Source: Dyadobacter sp. 676 (lineage in GTDB: Bacteria > Bacteroidota > Bacteroidia > Cytophagales > Spirosomataceae). From it: 64,000 nt of DNA. Position 1 is the stretch's first letter; each line of letters opens with the position of its first letter. Location of the stretch: positions 2,852,001 to 2,916,000 of the forward strand of contig NZ_CP159289.1 of the NCBI RefSeq assembly GCF_040448675.1, written 5' to 3'. This document shows, in pieces, positions 8,142 to 16,886 of the stretch. The notes beneath the pieces were generated by a model. It saw only the letters and a list, made by a program, of their open reading frames with translations. It was not told the DNA's origin and searched no databases. The translations under genes and the position numbers were made by a program.

Positions 8142-10523
8142 ATGGTGATTAAGTTAGCTTCTAATCGGCTATTCCGCTTTTTAGTATTCCTACTAAATAT
8201 TATTTCAATTCATTCTTTTGCGCAGAAGTTTCAAGTGTCGGGTACGGTTGCGGATTCAACATCCGGGGAAGTTCTGCCGTTCGCACAAATACGCTTACAA
8301 GCACGGGGAGTTGTTACCCAAACAAATGCCTATGGTTATTATTCAATCACCGTTCCGAAAGGAACCAATAGCTTTGAGATTTCCTACCTCGGATATAAAA
8401 CGTTAAAGTCCACAGTGAAAGTTGTTGGAAACACAGCGGTCGATTTTCGTCTCACGCCATGGGCGACGGATTTAGATGCGGTCAATGTATCATCCAAAAG
8501 CGAGTCAATCAGTTACGATGCGTTAACGGGCAAGGCGAGTTTATCTGTCGGCCAGGTAAAAAATATGCCTACCTTGGGCGGCGAAGCGGATATTATGCAG
8601 GCGCTCCAATATTTGCCTGGCGTCAGAACGGCGGTTGAAGGCACTACCGGCCTGTCGGTGCGAGGAGGGTCGTTTGATCAAACATTGGTTTTGCTTGACG
8701 AAGCTCCGGTTTATAATCCGTCTCATGCGCTCGGCTTCTATTCCGCCTTCAATCCGGACGCTATCAAGTCGATTGATATTTACAGAGGTCTTATGCCAGC
8801 GCAATTTGGGGGGAGGTTGTCGTCGGTGTTAGACCTTAAAATGCGGGAAGGGAATAACCAAAAGTTTACAGTCTCCGGTGCCGTTGGGCTGATTGCGAGC
8901 AGGATCGTTGCGGAAGGCCCCATTCAGAAGGACCGTTCATCTTTTATCGTTTCCAGTCGTTACAGCTATGCAGGAGCGGTTGCCAACACGGCTGGCAACC
9001 TGGGCAAATCATTACACTTAGGTGGTTTGGGTGGATTTCAAGGAGGAAATGACATCAGATTTTATGACGTCAATGCAAAACTAAATTGGAAATCGGCGAA
9101 CAGTAAGGACCAGTTCTTTCTTTCTGGCTACCTAGGCGGCGATTGGTTTGAATACTATCTGTTTCAAAAGGGAACATTTACAAAGTGGCGAAATGCGACC
9201 GGGTCGCTAAGATGGAACCACATTTTTTCTGATAAGCTCTTTTCTCAAACCACACTCTATTACAGTCGGTACCATTACAATTATAACCTCTTAAATGATC
9301 GGCGCGATTTTGATTGGAACGCTGGACTCACTGAGGTTGGATTTAAAAATGAGCTCGATTATTTTGTTACAGACCGGTCTTTTGTCAAGGGAGGGATCAA
9401 CCTAACCTATACAACTTACGAACCCGGATCTATCTTGCCCAAATCCGAAACGTCCCTTACAATACCGTTCGCGCTGGCTTCTAAGAAAACAGTTCAGGCA
9501 TCCGTCTTCCTGGGCGCCACCTCGCAGGTTGGGCGAAAAGTCTCGGTATATTTGGGTGGACGAATATCCACTTTTGGGCTGCTTGGTCCCGGTCTATTTT
9601 ATACATATGGTCCTGACCGGTCCAAGCCGGTTGACTCGACACGGTATGCAAGTAATAAAGTGGTCAAAAGTTTCGCAGCCTTCGAACCAAGACTGTCAGC
9701 CAAGTACCAAATCGACAGCACTAAAAGCATTTCAATTGCCTTTTCCAGGACTGTTCAATATGTGCATCTTTTAGGCAATACTTCAGTCGGCCTTCCCACC
9801 GATGTCTGGTTGCCGTCGAGTCCCAATGTAAAGCCCCAGGCAGCCCGGATCGCTTCAATGGGTTATTCCCAAAATCTCTCTAGCCTTTCATTTGAAATTG
9901 AAGTCTATTACAAAGCCTTCAATCGTGTGATTGACTTCGTTGATAATGCGAATCTGTTTGTTAACCAATATGTCGAATCACAAGTGCGTGCAGGCAAAGG
10001 TAGGGCGATGGGCGCCGAAACCTCCGTTACCAAAAAGAACGGCAAGCTTACGGGCTGGATCACCTACACCTTAGCGAAGACCGATCGGACCATTGAAGGC
10101 ATTAACCATAACCGGCGCTACTCAACCCGGTTTGACCGTCGGCATAGCTTTTCCCTTGTATCCGCCTATCAACTGAAAAAGCACATTATATTATCCTTGG
10201 ATTTTCAATACAACTCCGGAGGCGCAGCCTCTCTCCCAACGGCCGTTTACCAATTCCAGGGCTCAACCTTTAACTATTACCCCGATAGGAACGGCTTCCG
10301 ACTTCCGGCGTTCCACAGAATGGACGTGCAGGCAAGCTTTTCAAAGAAGAAAAGATGGGGCGAAAGGAAGTGGATTGTAGGGCTATACAACGCTTATAAT
10401 CGACATAACTTGTTTTCAGTAGATGTCGTGCCCGCCGACTATAACTGGTTTCAAAAGTCTAACATTTCTGCTGTATCGCTATACGGAATCGTACCATCGA
10501 TATCCTACAGTTTTTCGTTTTGA
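8142..10523 (+). CDS. TonB-dependent receptor with carboxypeptidase-regulatory-like domain
   Basis: The protein has 793 residues: a signal peptide of about 27, then a CarboxypepD_reg-like domain (VSGTVADSTSGEVLPFAQIRL to EISYLGYKT). The plug follows (LPGVRTAVEGTTGLSVRGG; LVLLDEAPVYNPSH; IDIYRGLMPAQFGGRLSSVLDL), and the barrel ends in SYSFSF. It would import an unknown ligand through the outer membrane using TonB energy, with DUF4249 as the likely surface partner. No TonB box is obvious. It is the largest intact gene of the island. Confidence 0.92.
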   Translation: MVIKLASNRLFRFLVFLLNIISIHSFAQKFQVSGTVADSTSGEVLPFAQIRLQARGVVTQTNAYGYYSITVPKGTNSFEISYLGYKTLKSTVKVVGNTAVDFRLTPWATDLDAVNVSSKSESISYDALTGKASLSVGQVKNMPTLGGEADIMQALQYLPGVRTAVEGTTGLSVRGGSFDQTLVLLDEAPVYNPSHALGFYSAFNPDAIKSIDIYRGLMPAQFGGRLSSVLDLKMREGNNQKFTVSGAVGLIASRIVAEGPIQKDRSSFIVSSRYSYAGAVANTAGNLGKSLHLGGLGGFQGGNDIRFYDVNAKLNWKSANSKDQFFLSGYLGGDWFEYYLFQKGTFTKWRNATGSLRWNHIFSDKLFSQTTLYYSRYHYNYNLLNDRRDFDWNAGLTEVGFKNELDYFVTDRSFVKGGINLTYTTYEPGSILPKSETSLTIPFALASKKTVQASVFLGATSQVGRKVSVYLGGRISTFGLLGPGLFYTYGPDRSKPVDSTRYASNKVVKSFAAFEPRLSAKYQIDSTKSISIAFSRTVQYVHLLGNTSVGLPTDVWLPSSPNVKPQAARIASMGYSQNLSSLSFEIEVYYKAFNRVIDFVDNANLFVNQYVESQVRAGKGRAMGAETSVTKKNGKLTGWITYTLAKTDRTIEGINHNRRYSTRFDRRHSFSLVSAYQLKKHIILSLDFQYNSGGAASLPTAVYQFQGSTFNYYPDRNGFRLPAFHRMDVQASFSKKKRWGERKWIVGLYNAYNRHNLFSVDVVPADYNWFQKSNISAVSLYGIVPSISYSFSF

Positions 10524-10884
10524 ATCGGTGCCTGTAAGCATCGCTTTCGCAAAAATAGAATGCCGGCCGATAATAATTGACATTTTTCAATGGTCGGATG
10601 CATATGCTGTGCGATATCATTAACGCACTTGGTAATGCATGGTATGACGGTTGGTTCTTCGCTGACCAGCACGAGCGTAATAAATCGCACTGGTGTGACG
10701 ACTATTAAGTAGCTTAACTAATTGACAGGGCGTTGTCGCTATAAGTCTAAGCGAATGGCTTGGCTCTTGTTTAATTATACGTTTAAATGTATTCGACCAA
10801 CTGCGAAAATAATTATTCGACGGATTTCCATACTCCACCTTTAAGCACGTCTTTGGTGAGCATATAAAGAAAATCTCGACTTGG
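10524..10884. other. Gene-free stretch of the island
   Basis: Short open frames occur on the minus strand (for example 10620-10958), but they have no recognisable motif and no conserved composition. I see no convincing gene, repeat or hairpin here; it reads as decayed island DNA. Confidence 0.5.
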
Positions 10885-11034
10885 TTAAGCGATGAGGAAT
10901 AGGTTTTGCGCATATAAGACCTGTCGAGTTTTGGGGAAAGCCAGGAAGTTATCGGCATTGTCTGTTTTCATTGTGATACCCTCCGGTAACAGGAAGCGAA
11001 CTAGGGCTAAATAGGGCGCGCGGTCGGCTGCCAT
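10885..11034 (-). pseudogene. ISAon1-like transposase N-terminal fragment
   Basis: The minus-strand frame starts at ATG 11034 with MAADRAPYLALVRFLLPEG, the same opening as the IS at the left edge of the window. After the shared 17 residues or so it continues into unrelated sequence and stops at 10885. It is the 5' stub of a transposase whose remainder has been lost. Confidence 0.6.
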
Positions 11035-11111
11035 AGTGCAATGTATTTAGTATTGATTCATTGCAAAACAACTAACTTTTTTTACTGCCCCCAACTTTTC
11101 GGATTGATCCG
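10976..11111 (-). repeat. Second copy of the IS end found at 61-197
   Basis: It is closely similar to 61-181, ending with TTTCGGATTGATCCG against TTTCGGACTGATCCG in the first copy. It carries an insertion of about 18 bp relative to the first copy. It lies just inside the right end of the tRNA-Phe island. Confidence 0.7.
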
Positions 11112-11121
11112 TAATTTGCTT

Positions 11122-11142
11122 TGTAAACCATTTTGTAAACCA
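11122..11142 (+). repeat. Right putative integrase arm site
   Basis: Two TTGTAAACCA half-sites in tandem match 5791-5811 with a single mismatch over 21 bp. It lies 57 bp from the attR/tRNA-Phe 3' end. Confidence 0.55.
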
Positions 11143-11150
11143 CAAACAAA

Positions 11151-11184
11151 AACGCCTTGATAAATCATTGATTATCAAGGCGTT
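11151..11184 (-). terminator. Terminator after tRNA-Phe, supplied by the island
   Basis: There is a perfect 12-bp inverted repeat (11151-11162 and 11173-11184) with a 10-base loop and A-rich left flank, giving a T-rich tail on the minus strand. It lies 15 bp beyond the tRNA 3' end and replaces the displaced original at 5622-5649. Confidence 0.75.
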
Positions 11185-11198
11185 GTGTCATTTTAAAG

Positions 11199-11271
11199 TG
11201 GTGATGGACGGAATCGAACCGCCGACACAAGGATTTTCAGTCCTTTGCTCTACCAACTGAGCTACATCACC
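11199..11271 (-). tRNA. tRNA-Phe (anticodon GAA), island attR at its 3' end
   Basis: Seventy-three bases form a full cloverleaf. The acceptor is GGTGATG/CATCACC with discriminator A, the D stem is GCTC/GAGC, the anticodon stem is AAGGA/TCCTT with loop CTGAAAA, and the T-loop is TTCGATT. The last 16 bases (11199-11214) recur at 5658-5673, so the 3' end of this working copy was rebuilt by the inserted island. Confidence 0.95.
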
Positions 11272-11297
11272 ATGTCAATTGGTACCTTTTGGGACTG

Positions 11298-11328
11298 CAA
11301 AAATAGATGTCTGTTTTTGCTTTGCAAA
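11298..11328 (-). promoter_or_regulatory. Promoter of tRNA-Phe
   Basis: On the minus strand, TTTG (11325-11328) is followed 19 bp later by TATTTTTG (11298-11305), an exact Bacteroidota -33/-7 pair about 27 bp upstream of the tRNA. Confidence 0.75.
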
Positions 11329-11496
11329 CATTTTAGACAAATATTTCTTAAATAGTTTTTTACAATTATACATATGGCTGATTATCCAACACTTAGCTCA
11401 ACCCTACATTATTTTCTTCCAAACTATTTGCGCCGAAATACATTTTTATCCTACTTTGTTAGTATGCAAGCATACTAAACACCACCCTGTTCCGCC

Positions 11497-12840
11497 ATGG
11501 CGATCATTCAGCAAATCATCTTTATTGCCGCGCTCGCAGCCGTTGTCTGGCTCATTTACCGGCGTGTCGGTATTATCAGCAGGACGATCCGGCTCGGGAA
11601 GGCGGAGGACCGTGCCGACCAACCCCGCAAACGGCTATCGGTGATGATGCGTGTCGCATTTGGGCAGCAAAAGATGTTCGACCGCCCGTTGATCGGCTTC
11701 CTGCACTTCGCAGTCTACGCCGGGTTTGTTCTGATCAATATCGAAATTCTGGAAATAATCCTCGACGGGATATTAGGCACGCACCGCCTTTTCGCGGCCG
11801 CGCTGGGCGGGTTTTATAGTTTCCTGATCGGCTTTTTCGAGCTGCTCGCGTTGGGTGTACTCGTCGCCTGTACAATTTTCCTGATCCGGCGTAGCATTCT
11901 GAAAGTGGAACGGTTCCAGCCGTCGAGGCACCGCGAAATGAGCGGCTGGCCGCAAACGGATGGCAAACTAATCCTGGTTTTCGAGATCGTACTGATGATC
12001 GCCATTCTGACGATGAATGCGGCCGATAGTGCTTTACAGGATCTCGGGAGTGAGCATTATCCCCAAACGGGCGATTTTTTGATCAGCCAATGGCTTAAAC
12101 CACTTTTTGCAGGCTGGGACGAGGACGCTTTGATCGCTTACGAGCGCGCGGCATGGTGGGTCCACATTCTCGGCATTTTTGGTTTCGCGGTATATCTCAC
12201 CTATTCCAAGCATTTGCACATCGCGCTGGCATTCCCGAATACCTATTTCTCGCGTCTCGAACCCAAAGGCCAGATGAAAAATATGCCCGAAATTACGCAG
12301 GAAGTGAAGATCATGCTGGGCCTGGAGGCGCAGGCGGGAGATGCGGCGGTACCGGAGCGGTTTGGCGCTAAAGATGTGACGGATTTGAGCTGGAAAAGTC
12401 TGATGGATGCCTATTCCTGCACAGAATGCGGGCGGTGTACAGCTGCCTGCCCAGCCAATATTACAGGCAAAAAGCTGTCGCCACGCAAGATCATGATGGA
12501 CACGCGCGACCGCCTCGAAGAAGTAGGTCGCAATATGCTGGCCAACAAAGGGGAATTCATAAACGATAATAAAAGCCTGCTGGGCGATTACATTCTGGAA
12601 GAAGAAATCCTCGCCTGTACCACATGCAACGCGTGCGTGCAGGAGTGCCCGGTGCTAATCAACCCGCTGGACATCATCCTGCAACTGCGCAGGCATAAGG
12701 TAATGGACGAAGCACACGTGCCGGGTTCATGGAATATGATGTTCCAGAACCTGGACACCAACCAGGCCCCGTGGAAATTTTCGCCCGGCGACCGCTTCAA
12801 TTGGGCGGCAGGGCTGGAAGGCAAATCAACAGAATCATAA
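11497..12840 (+). CDS. Membrane-bound 4Fe-4S electron-transfer protein (HdrD/DsrK-like N-terminal partner)
   Basis: The protein has 447 residues. About five membrane helices fill roughly 1-240. A soluble domain follows with two ferredoxin motifs, CTECGRCTAACP from Cys308 and CTTCNACVQECP from Cys374. The next gene encodes the CCG-domain (cysteine-rich) half. In other proteins such as GlcF, LutA and HdrD these modules pass electrons between the quinone pool and an oxidoreductase. The donor here cannot be read from the sequence. Confidence 0.85.
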   Translation: MAIIQQIIFIAALAAVVWLIYRRVGIISRTIRLGKAEDRADQPRKRLSVMMRVAFGQQKMFDRPLIGFLHFAVYAGFVLINIEILEIILDGILGTHRLFAAALGGFYSFLIGFFELLALGVLVACTIFLIRRSILKVERFQPSRHREMSGWPQTDGKLILVFEIVLMIAILTMNAADSALQDLGSEHYPQTGDFLISQWLKPLFAGWDEDALIAYERAAWWVHILGIFGFAVYLTYSKHLHIALAFPNTYFSRLEPKGQMKNMPEITQEVKIMLGLEAQAGDAAVPERFGAKDVTDLSWKSLMDAYSCTECGRCTAACPANITGKKLSPRKIMMDTRDRLEEVGRNMLANKGEFINDNKSLLGDYILEEEILACTTCNACVQECPVLINPLDIILQLRRHKVMDEAHVPGSWNMMFQNLDTNQAPWKFSPGDRFNWAAGLEGKSTES

Positions 12841-12852
12841 GCGTCGGAAAAT

Positions 12853-13651
12853 ATGAGCGAACTCGCATACCGGGTACCTACGATGGCCGAAATGGCTGCA
12901 AACAACGAAACCCCCCGAGGTATTGTTTTGGGTCGGCTGCGCCGGGTCATTCGATGACCGCTATAAAAAAGTGACTATCGCATTTGTGAAAATCCTCAAC
13001 AGCGCGGGCGTGAAGTTTGCGGTGCTGGGAACCGAGGAAAGCTGTACAGGAGACCCCGCGCGTCGGGCCGGGAATGAATTTACTTTCCAGATGCTGGCGA
13101 TGTCCAACATCCAGGTGCTGGATATGTACAACGTGAAGAAAATCGTGACCGCTTGCCCGCATTGTTTCAATACCCTTAAAAATGAATATCCGGCCCTGGG
13201 TGGCAATTACGAGGTTTTGCACCATTCGGAATACCTTCAACAATTGATAGACGACGGCCGTGTTCGCTTGCAGGGAGGCGGGGCGTTCCAGGGCAAAAAA
13301 ATCACTTTCCACGATTCCTGCTACCTTGGCCGGGCAAATAACATATATGAAGCACCCCGCCATGTGCTGGAAGCGCTGGACGCCGACCTGGTGGAAATGA
13401 AGCGGTGCCGTTCCAAAGGCTTATGTTGCGGCGCGGGTGGCGGCCAGATGTTCAAGGAACCAGAACCGGGCAAAAAAGATGTGAATATCGAGCGTATCGA
13501 AGAAGCATTACAGACAGGTGCCGAAACAATCGCCGTAGCTTGCCCGTTTTGTATGGTCATGATGACCGACGGTATCAAAAACAAAGAAAAAGAGCAATCC
13601 GTAAAAGTGTACGACCTGGCGGAGCTTATAGCGCAGGCCAAGGGCCTGTGA
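12853..13651 (+). CDS. CCG-domain Fe-S oxidoreductase subunit, frameshifted near the start
   Basis: It carries two cysteine-rich CCG domains (FWVGCAGSFDDR, CPHCFNT; then HDSCYLGR, GLCCGAGGG, CPFCMVMM), as in the C-terminal halves of LutA, GlcF and HdrB. The natural N-terminus MSELAYRVPTMAEM (ATG 12853) is in a different frame. Removing one base of the six-C run at 12911-12916 joins it to EVLFWVGCAG. Without that correction the protein could start only at TTG 12923 (242 residues). It lies 12 bp after the membrane Fe-S gene and is the obvious partner. The homopolymer break may be a sequence error. Confidence 0.85.
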
Positions 13652-13739
13652 ACAGACAGTAAGAACTATGCCGCTAGCATGGTTGTTTTAAAGTACCCAT
13701 ATAGCTAACCGTTTAAACCGGCATTTAACCCCTTTAATC

Positions 13740-14240
13740 ATGTACATTCCTTTTAGTGATATCGATTTTCAATCCCGCGTGTGGGTTTATCAGGCCAACA
13801 GGGAGCTGACTCCCGAAGAAACGGGGATTATCACCGAAACTCTGAAAGCCTCGCTGGACACGTGGGAAGCACACGGAAAGCCATTGACGGCTTCCGGTAA
13901 AGTATTTGAACATCGCTTCGTAGTGATCGCCGTCGACGAACGCGACGAGCTGCCCAGCGGCTGCTCGATCGACAAATCGGTGCATTGGTTGCAGGAAATC
14001 GGCCAGAGAATGAATATCGATTTTTTTGACCGCTCTCTGGCGTACATCGACGAGAACGATCAGATCCAGACAATCCCTGTCCCGAAAATCAAACAGGCGA
14101 TCCTGAACGAAAAGATCCTCCCCGGTACGATGATCTTCGACAACCAGGTAAGCACAAAGGCGCAATGGATGACGCGTTGGAGAGTGCCGGCATCGAATTC
14201 GTGGCTGAACCGTTATTTTACAGAGCAAACCAGTTTGTAA
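13740..14240 (+). CDS. Conserved hypothetical protein (labelled 'ABC transporter ATPase' in some genomes)
   Basis: The protein has 166 residues and starts MYIPFSDIDFQSRVWVYQANREL. It is a soluble protein with no Walker motif, signal peptide or membrane segment. The conserved look of FEHRFVVIAVDER, SGCSIDKSVHW and FFDRSLAYIDE resembles a Bacteroidota family sometimes mislabelled as an ABC ATPase. It comes just before gldH, a pairing I believe recurs, but the function is unknown. Confidence 0.6.
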   Translation: MYIPFSDIDFQSRVWVYQANRELTPEETGIITETLKASLDTWEAHGKPLTASGKVFEHRFVVIAVDERDELPSGCSIDKSVHWLQEIGQRMNIDFFDRSLAYIDENDQIQTIPVPKIKQAILNEKILPGTMIFDNQVSTKAQWMTRWRVPASNSWLNRYFTEQTSL

Positions 14241-14287
14241 AAAGCGACAAAAGGGTAGATTTGCAACTCAACTTATCAGAGTCCTTC

Positions 14288-14770
14288 ATGAAATTCATCC
14301 GGCCGGCTGTTGTCGTATTTTTTATATTCCTTTTATCAGGCTGTGATAAAAATGTCGTCTACAAAGCACACGAGGATATCGATGACGGGCTCTGGTATAT
14401 AAAAAACAAACCCTCTTTCAAGGTGGAGATAACGGACACTACGCAGGCGTACAACCTGTATTACGTGCTCCGGAACGCGCTGCAATATCCTTATTACAAC
14501 CTCTACATTACCCGCAATTTCGTTGGGCCCGACGGAAGGGTTATTTCCAATACGCTGGAAGAAGTATTTATTTCCAATGAGGTGACCGGCAAGCCTTACG
14601 GCCATGGTTTGGGCGATTTGTTTGACCACAAAATCCCTTTCCTTAAAAACTACCGCTTTCCACGCTCCGGCACTTACACATTTACTATTTCGCAATCCAT
14701 GCGCCAGAACCCGCTGCCCTTCATCATCAGCGTCGGTATCAGCGTGGAGAAAGTTCCCGCAAAAGAATAG
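14288..14770 (+). CDS. gldH: Gliding motility lipoprotein GldH
   Basis: The protein has 160 residues from the ATG at 14288. The lipoprotein signal has Cys19 (FFIFLLSGCDKN). The body (DGLWYIKNKPSFKVEITDT; LRNALQYPYYNLYITRN; YGHGLGDLFDHKIPFLKNYRFPRSGTYTF) matches GldH, a lipid-anchored protein required for gliding and T9SS function in Flavobacterium. An upstream in-frame ATG at 14165 lies inside the preceding gene and is unlikely. The species need not glide, since gldH occurs in non-gliding relatives. Confidence 0.85.
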   Translation: MKFIRPAVVVFFIFLLSGCDKNVVYKAHEDIDDGLWYIKNKPSFKVEITDTTQAYNLYYVLRNALQYPYYNLYITRNFVGPDGRVISNTLEEVFISNEVTGKPYGHGLGDLFDHKIPFLKNYRFPRSGTYTFTISQSMRQNPLPFIISVGISVEKVPAKE

Positions 14771-14779
14771 GGACGACCG

Positions 14780-15988
14780 TCAGGCGGTTGGCGCAGCCGG
14801 AGCGTCGCCTTCCGGGCGTTTTTTGGGCTTGCGGTAGCGCCGGTGCGGTTTTTTCTTAAACTCCCTGGCCTCCTGTTCTTTCACCAGCTCGGCCTTTTCT
14901 TCTGCCACCTCATGCACAGGCTCTCCCAGCAGGAACCCATACGGTTCAAGACTGGGGATCGCGTCGAGGATCACTTTCAGAATGGCCGTAACAGGCAATG
15001 CGAGGATCAAACCGGAAAGGCCCCACAGCTGCCCTCCGAGGAACAACGCCACAATAGCTGCCAATGGGTTGACGCTCACTTTCGAACCTACTATATTAGG
15101 GGTAATGAGGTTTCCTTCCAGAAACTGCACAAAGCTCATTACGCCGATCACACCCACCGCATACCAGGGCGAATCCATCGTTACGATAGCCAGCAGCGCC
15201 GGAAGCAACGAGCCGATCAGAATACCGATATAGGGAATGAGGATCAGGAAACCGGCCAAAAAACCGAAAAATATGGCATGCGGAATGCCCAGCAGGAGCA
15301 ACCCGATGCTGTTCAGGACGCCCACAATCAGGATAACCAGAAACAGCCCGGATAGGTAACTTTGAATGACTTCATATATTTTTTTCAACAAAGCATTAAG
15401 CTGTTCATTCGGCACGCTGTGGATGGCCTTATGGACAAACATCCTGAAAAAATCGCGGTAGAGCAGGAAAAAGAAAATGTAAAGAGGGATCAGTACAAAA
15501 GTGGAAATTGCCCCGGTAGTGGTTACCAATGTATTCAGCAAAAAGGCCCTTCCTTCGCTCAATGCATTGATCAGATACTTTTGCGCCTCGTTGACCTGTT
15601 GCGTCCGGCTGATGTTCAGGTAACGTTCGCCCATGGTCAGCGTCTGGTCGAGGATCGCCTCCGCCTTTTCGGTAATGCGGGGCAGCTCTTCGGCGAAGCT
15701 GCCTATTTGCACCGAAACCACATAAACGAGTATGACGATCGCCGTAAACAGCGTAAGAATGCTCAGTAAAATGGCCCCTATCCTCGGTATTTTCCGCAGT
15801 TCGAGCCAAGCACAGACAGGGTGCAGCAAAATGGCCAGCAATATCGAGAATGCGAGCGGGATCAATGTCTCACGAAGCGTATAGAGAATGTATACCGTTG
15901 CAATGATCGCTACCAGCGTACTGGCCAGTTTCAGGTACACGGGGGTTTCTCTATCTTTGTTTGGAAGAGGACGCAAAGTTGAATTCAT
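14780..15988 (-). CDS. AI-2E family transporter (PerM-like)
   Basis: The protein has about 402 residues. It starts at MNSTLRPLPNKDRET (15988); an ATG at 16021 adds 11 residues. There are about eight hydrophobic segments with the family pattern: an N-terminal pair, a long soluble segment (ITEKAEAILDQTLTMG), and then the conserved C-terminal half (FGFLAGFLILIPYIGILIGSLLPALLAI; LEGNLITPNIVGSKVSVNPLAAIVALFLGG). A basic tail of about 30 residues ends it. The substrate is uncertain despite the family name. Its start codon overlaps that of the divergent gene at 15987. Confidence 0.9.
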   Translation of the reverse strand: MNSTLRPLPNKDRETPVYLKLASTLVAIIATVYILYTLRETLIPLAFSILLAILLHPVCAWLELRKIPRIGAILLSILTLFTAIVILVYVVSVQIGSFAEELPRITEKAEAILDQTLTMGERYLNISRTQQVNEAQKYLINALSEGRAFLLNTLVTTTGAISTFVLIPLYIFFFLLYRDFFRMFVHKAIHSVPNEQLNALLKKIYEVIQSYLSGLFLVILIVGVLNSIGLLLLGIPHAIFFGFLAGFLILIPYIGILIGSLLPALLAIVTMDSPWYAVGVIGVMSFVQFLEGNLITPNIVGSKVSVNPLAAIVALFLGGQLWGLSGLILALPVTAILKVILDAIPSLEPYGFLLGEPVHEVAEEKAELVKEQEAREFKKKPHRRYRKPKKRPEGDAPAAPTA

Positions 15989-16799
15989 GAATAAGTTTAT
16001 ATATCTGTGGTTAGCTGTCAAAACGGTGTTCTGTACCTGTCAGCCCGATCACAGAACCAATGATTTTAAGAAAGTTAAAGCGCATTACAAAATTAGCAAA
16101 ATAGGAAAGCTTCCCGCAGTAGTTTCCGAAAGTTCGGGACTTGCCAGGGGAACGCAGCCCGGTACGTTCTGGACGCATAACGACAGCGGCAGTAAACCGG
16201 AGCTTTATCTGTTCGGTCCGGGTGGCCAGTTACTGGATACAAAAGCCGTTCCCGGCGCTAAAAATACGGATTGGGAAGACCTGACTCGTGATTCCCTCGG
16301 CAATTTCTACATTGGCGACTTCGGTAATAACGGCTTGCACCGCAATACGCTGGAAGTCTACCGGTTCGATCCGGCAGGCAACCGTACCGAACTTATTACG
16401 TTCCGCTACGGGCCGGGCCAGCCTTCCGACTGCGAAGCCTTTTTTTACCATCGGGGAAATTTGTATCTTTTTTCGAAGAACTGGGGCAAAAACAAGTGGG
16501 TGAAAATGTACAACCTGCCCGCTGTCAAAGGCGATTATACGCTGGCGGCAACCGATAGCATCCGTATAGATGCCCAGGTAACGTCCGCGGCCATCGCGCC
16601 GGACGGTAAAACCTTCGCATTGCTGACTTACGGGAAAGTGCTGCTGTTTGAAACAAATGGCGACAAAGTGGATTTTAGCAGGCCGAAAGGCTGTTTTCGT
16701 CTTTCGAGAAAGCAAACCGAAGCCATCGAATTTTTGAACAATACCGATATGCTGGTCACCAACGAGCAGGGCGGTATCTATCGAACTACTTTTCGCTGA
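15987..16799 (+). CDS. Secreted beta-propeller-like protein
   Basis: The protein has 270 residues with a short hydrophobic N-terminus (MNKFIYLWLAVKTVFCTC) that may be a signal or lipoprotein signal. Propeller-like blades follow: FWTHNDSGSKPELYLF, NTDWEDLTRDSLGNFYIGDFGNN, DCEAFFYHRGNLYLFSKNW, AIAPDGKTFALLTYGKVLLF. These resemble NHL/phytase-like propellers. No catalytic residues can be named. Its ATG overlaps the start of the divergent transporter on the palindrome CATG. Confidence 0.6.
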   Translation: MNKFIYLWLAVKTVFCTCQPDHRTNDFKKVKAHYKISKIGKLPAVVSESSGLARGTQPGTFWTHNDSGSKPELYLFGPGGQLLDTKAVPGAKNTDWEDLTRDSLGNFYIGDFGNNGLHRNTLEVYRFDPAGNRTELITFRYGPGQPSDCEAFFYHRGNLYLFSKNWGKNKWVKMYNLPAVKGDYTLAATDSIRIDAQVTSAAIAPDGKTFALLTYGKVLLFETNGDKVDFSRPKGCFRLSRKQTEAIEFLNNTDMLVTNEQGGIYRTTFR

Positions 16800-16886
16800 T
16801 GTTATGTTTATGTTAACAATAGATTTCCCGATATAATCAGAACATCACATCTGCTAATTTCGAATCGTGTTTTAATCTACAAAACA

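Larger units (their letters stand above)
5658..11214. mobile_element. Decayed genomic island integrated in tRNA-Phe (about 5.5 kb)
   Basis: The island is bounded by 16-bp direct repeats from the tRNA-Phe 3' end. It contains an integrase N-terminal remnant next to the left end, near-identical 21-bp putative arm sites inside both ends (5791-5811 and 11122-11142), a run of broken genes, two intact cargo genes (DUF4249 lipoprotein and TonB receptor), and an IS fragment near the right end. By eye, the first 2.5 kb are richer in A and T than the surroundings. No complete recombinase remains, so it is probably fixed. Confidence 0.8.

Noticed and set aside
10620..10958. 112-codon minus-strand frame in the island
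   Set aside because: I find no recognisable motif. It overlaps the IS fragment in another frame and reads as decayed DNA.
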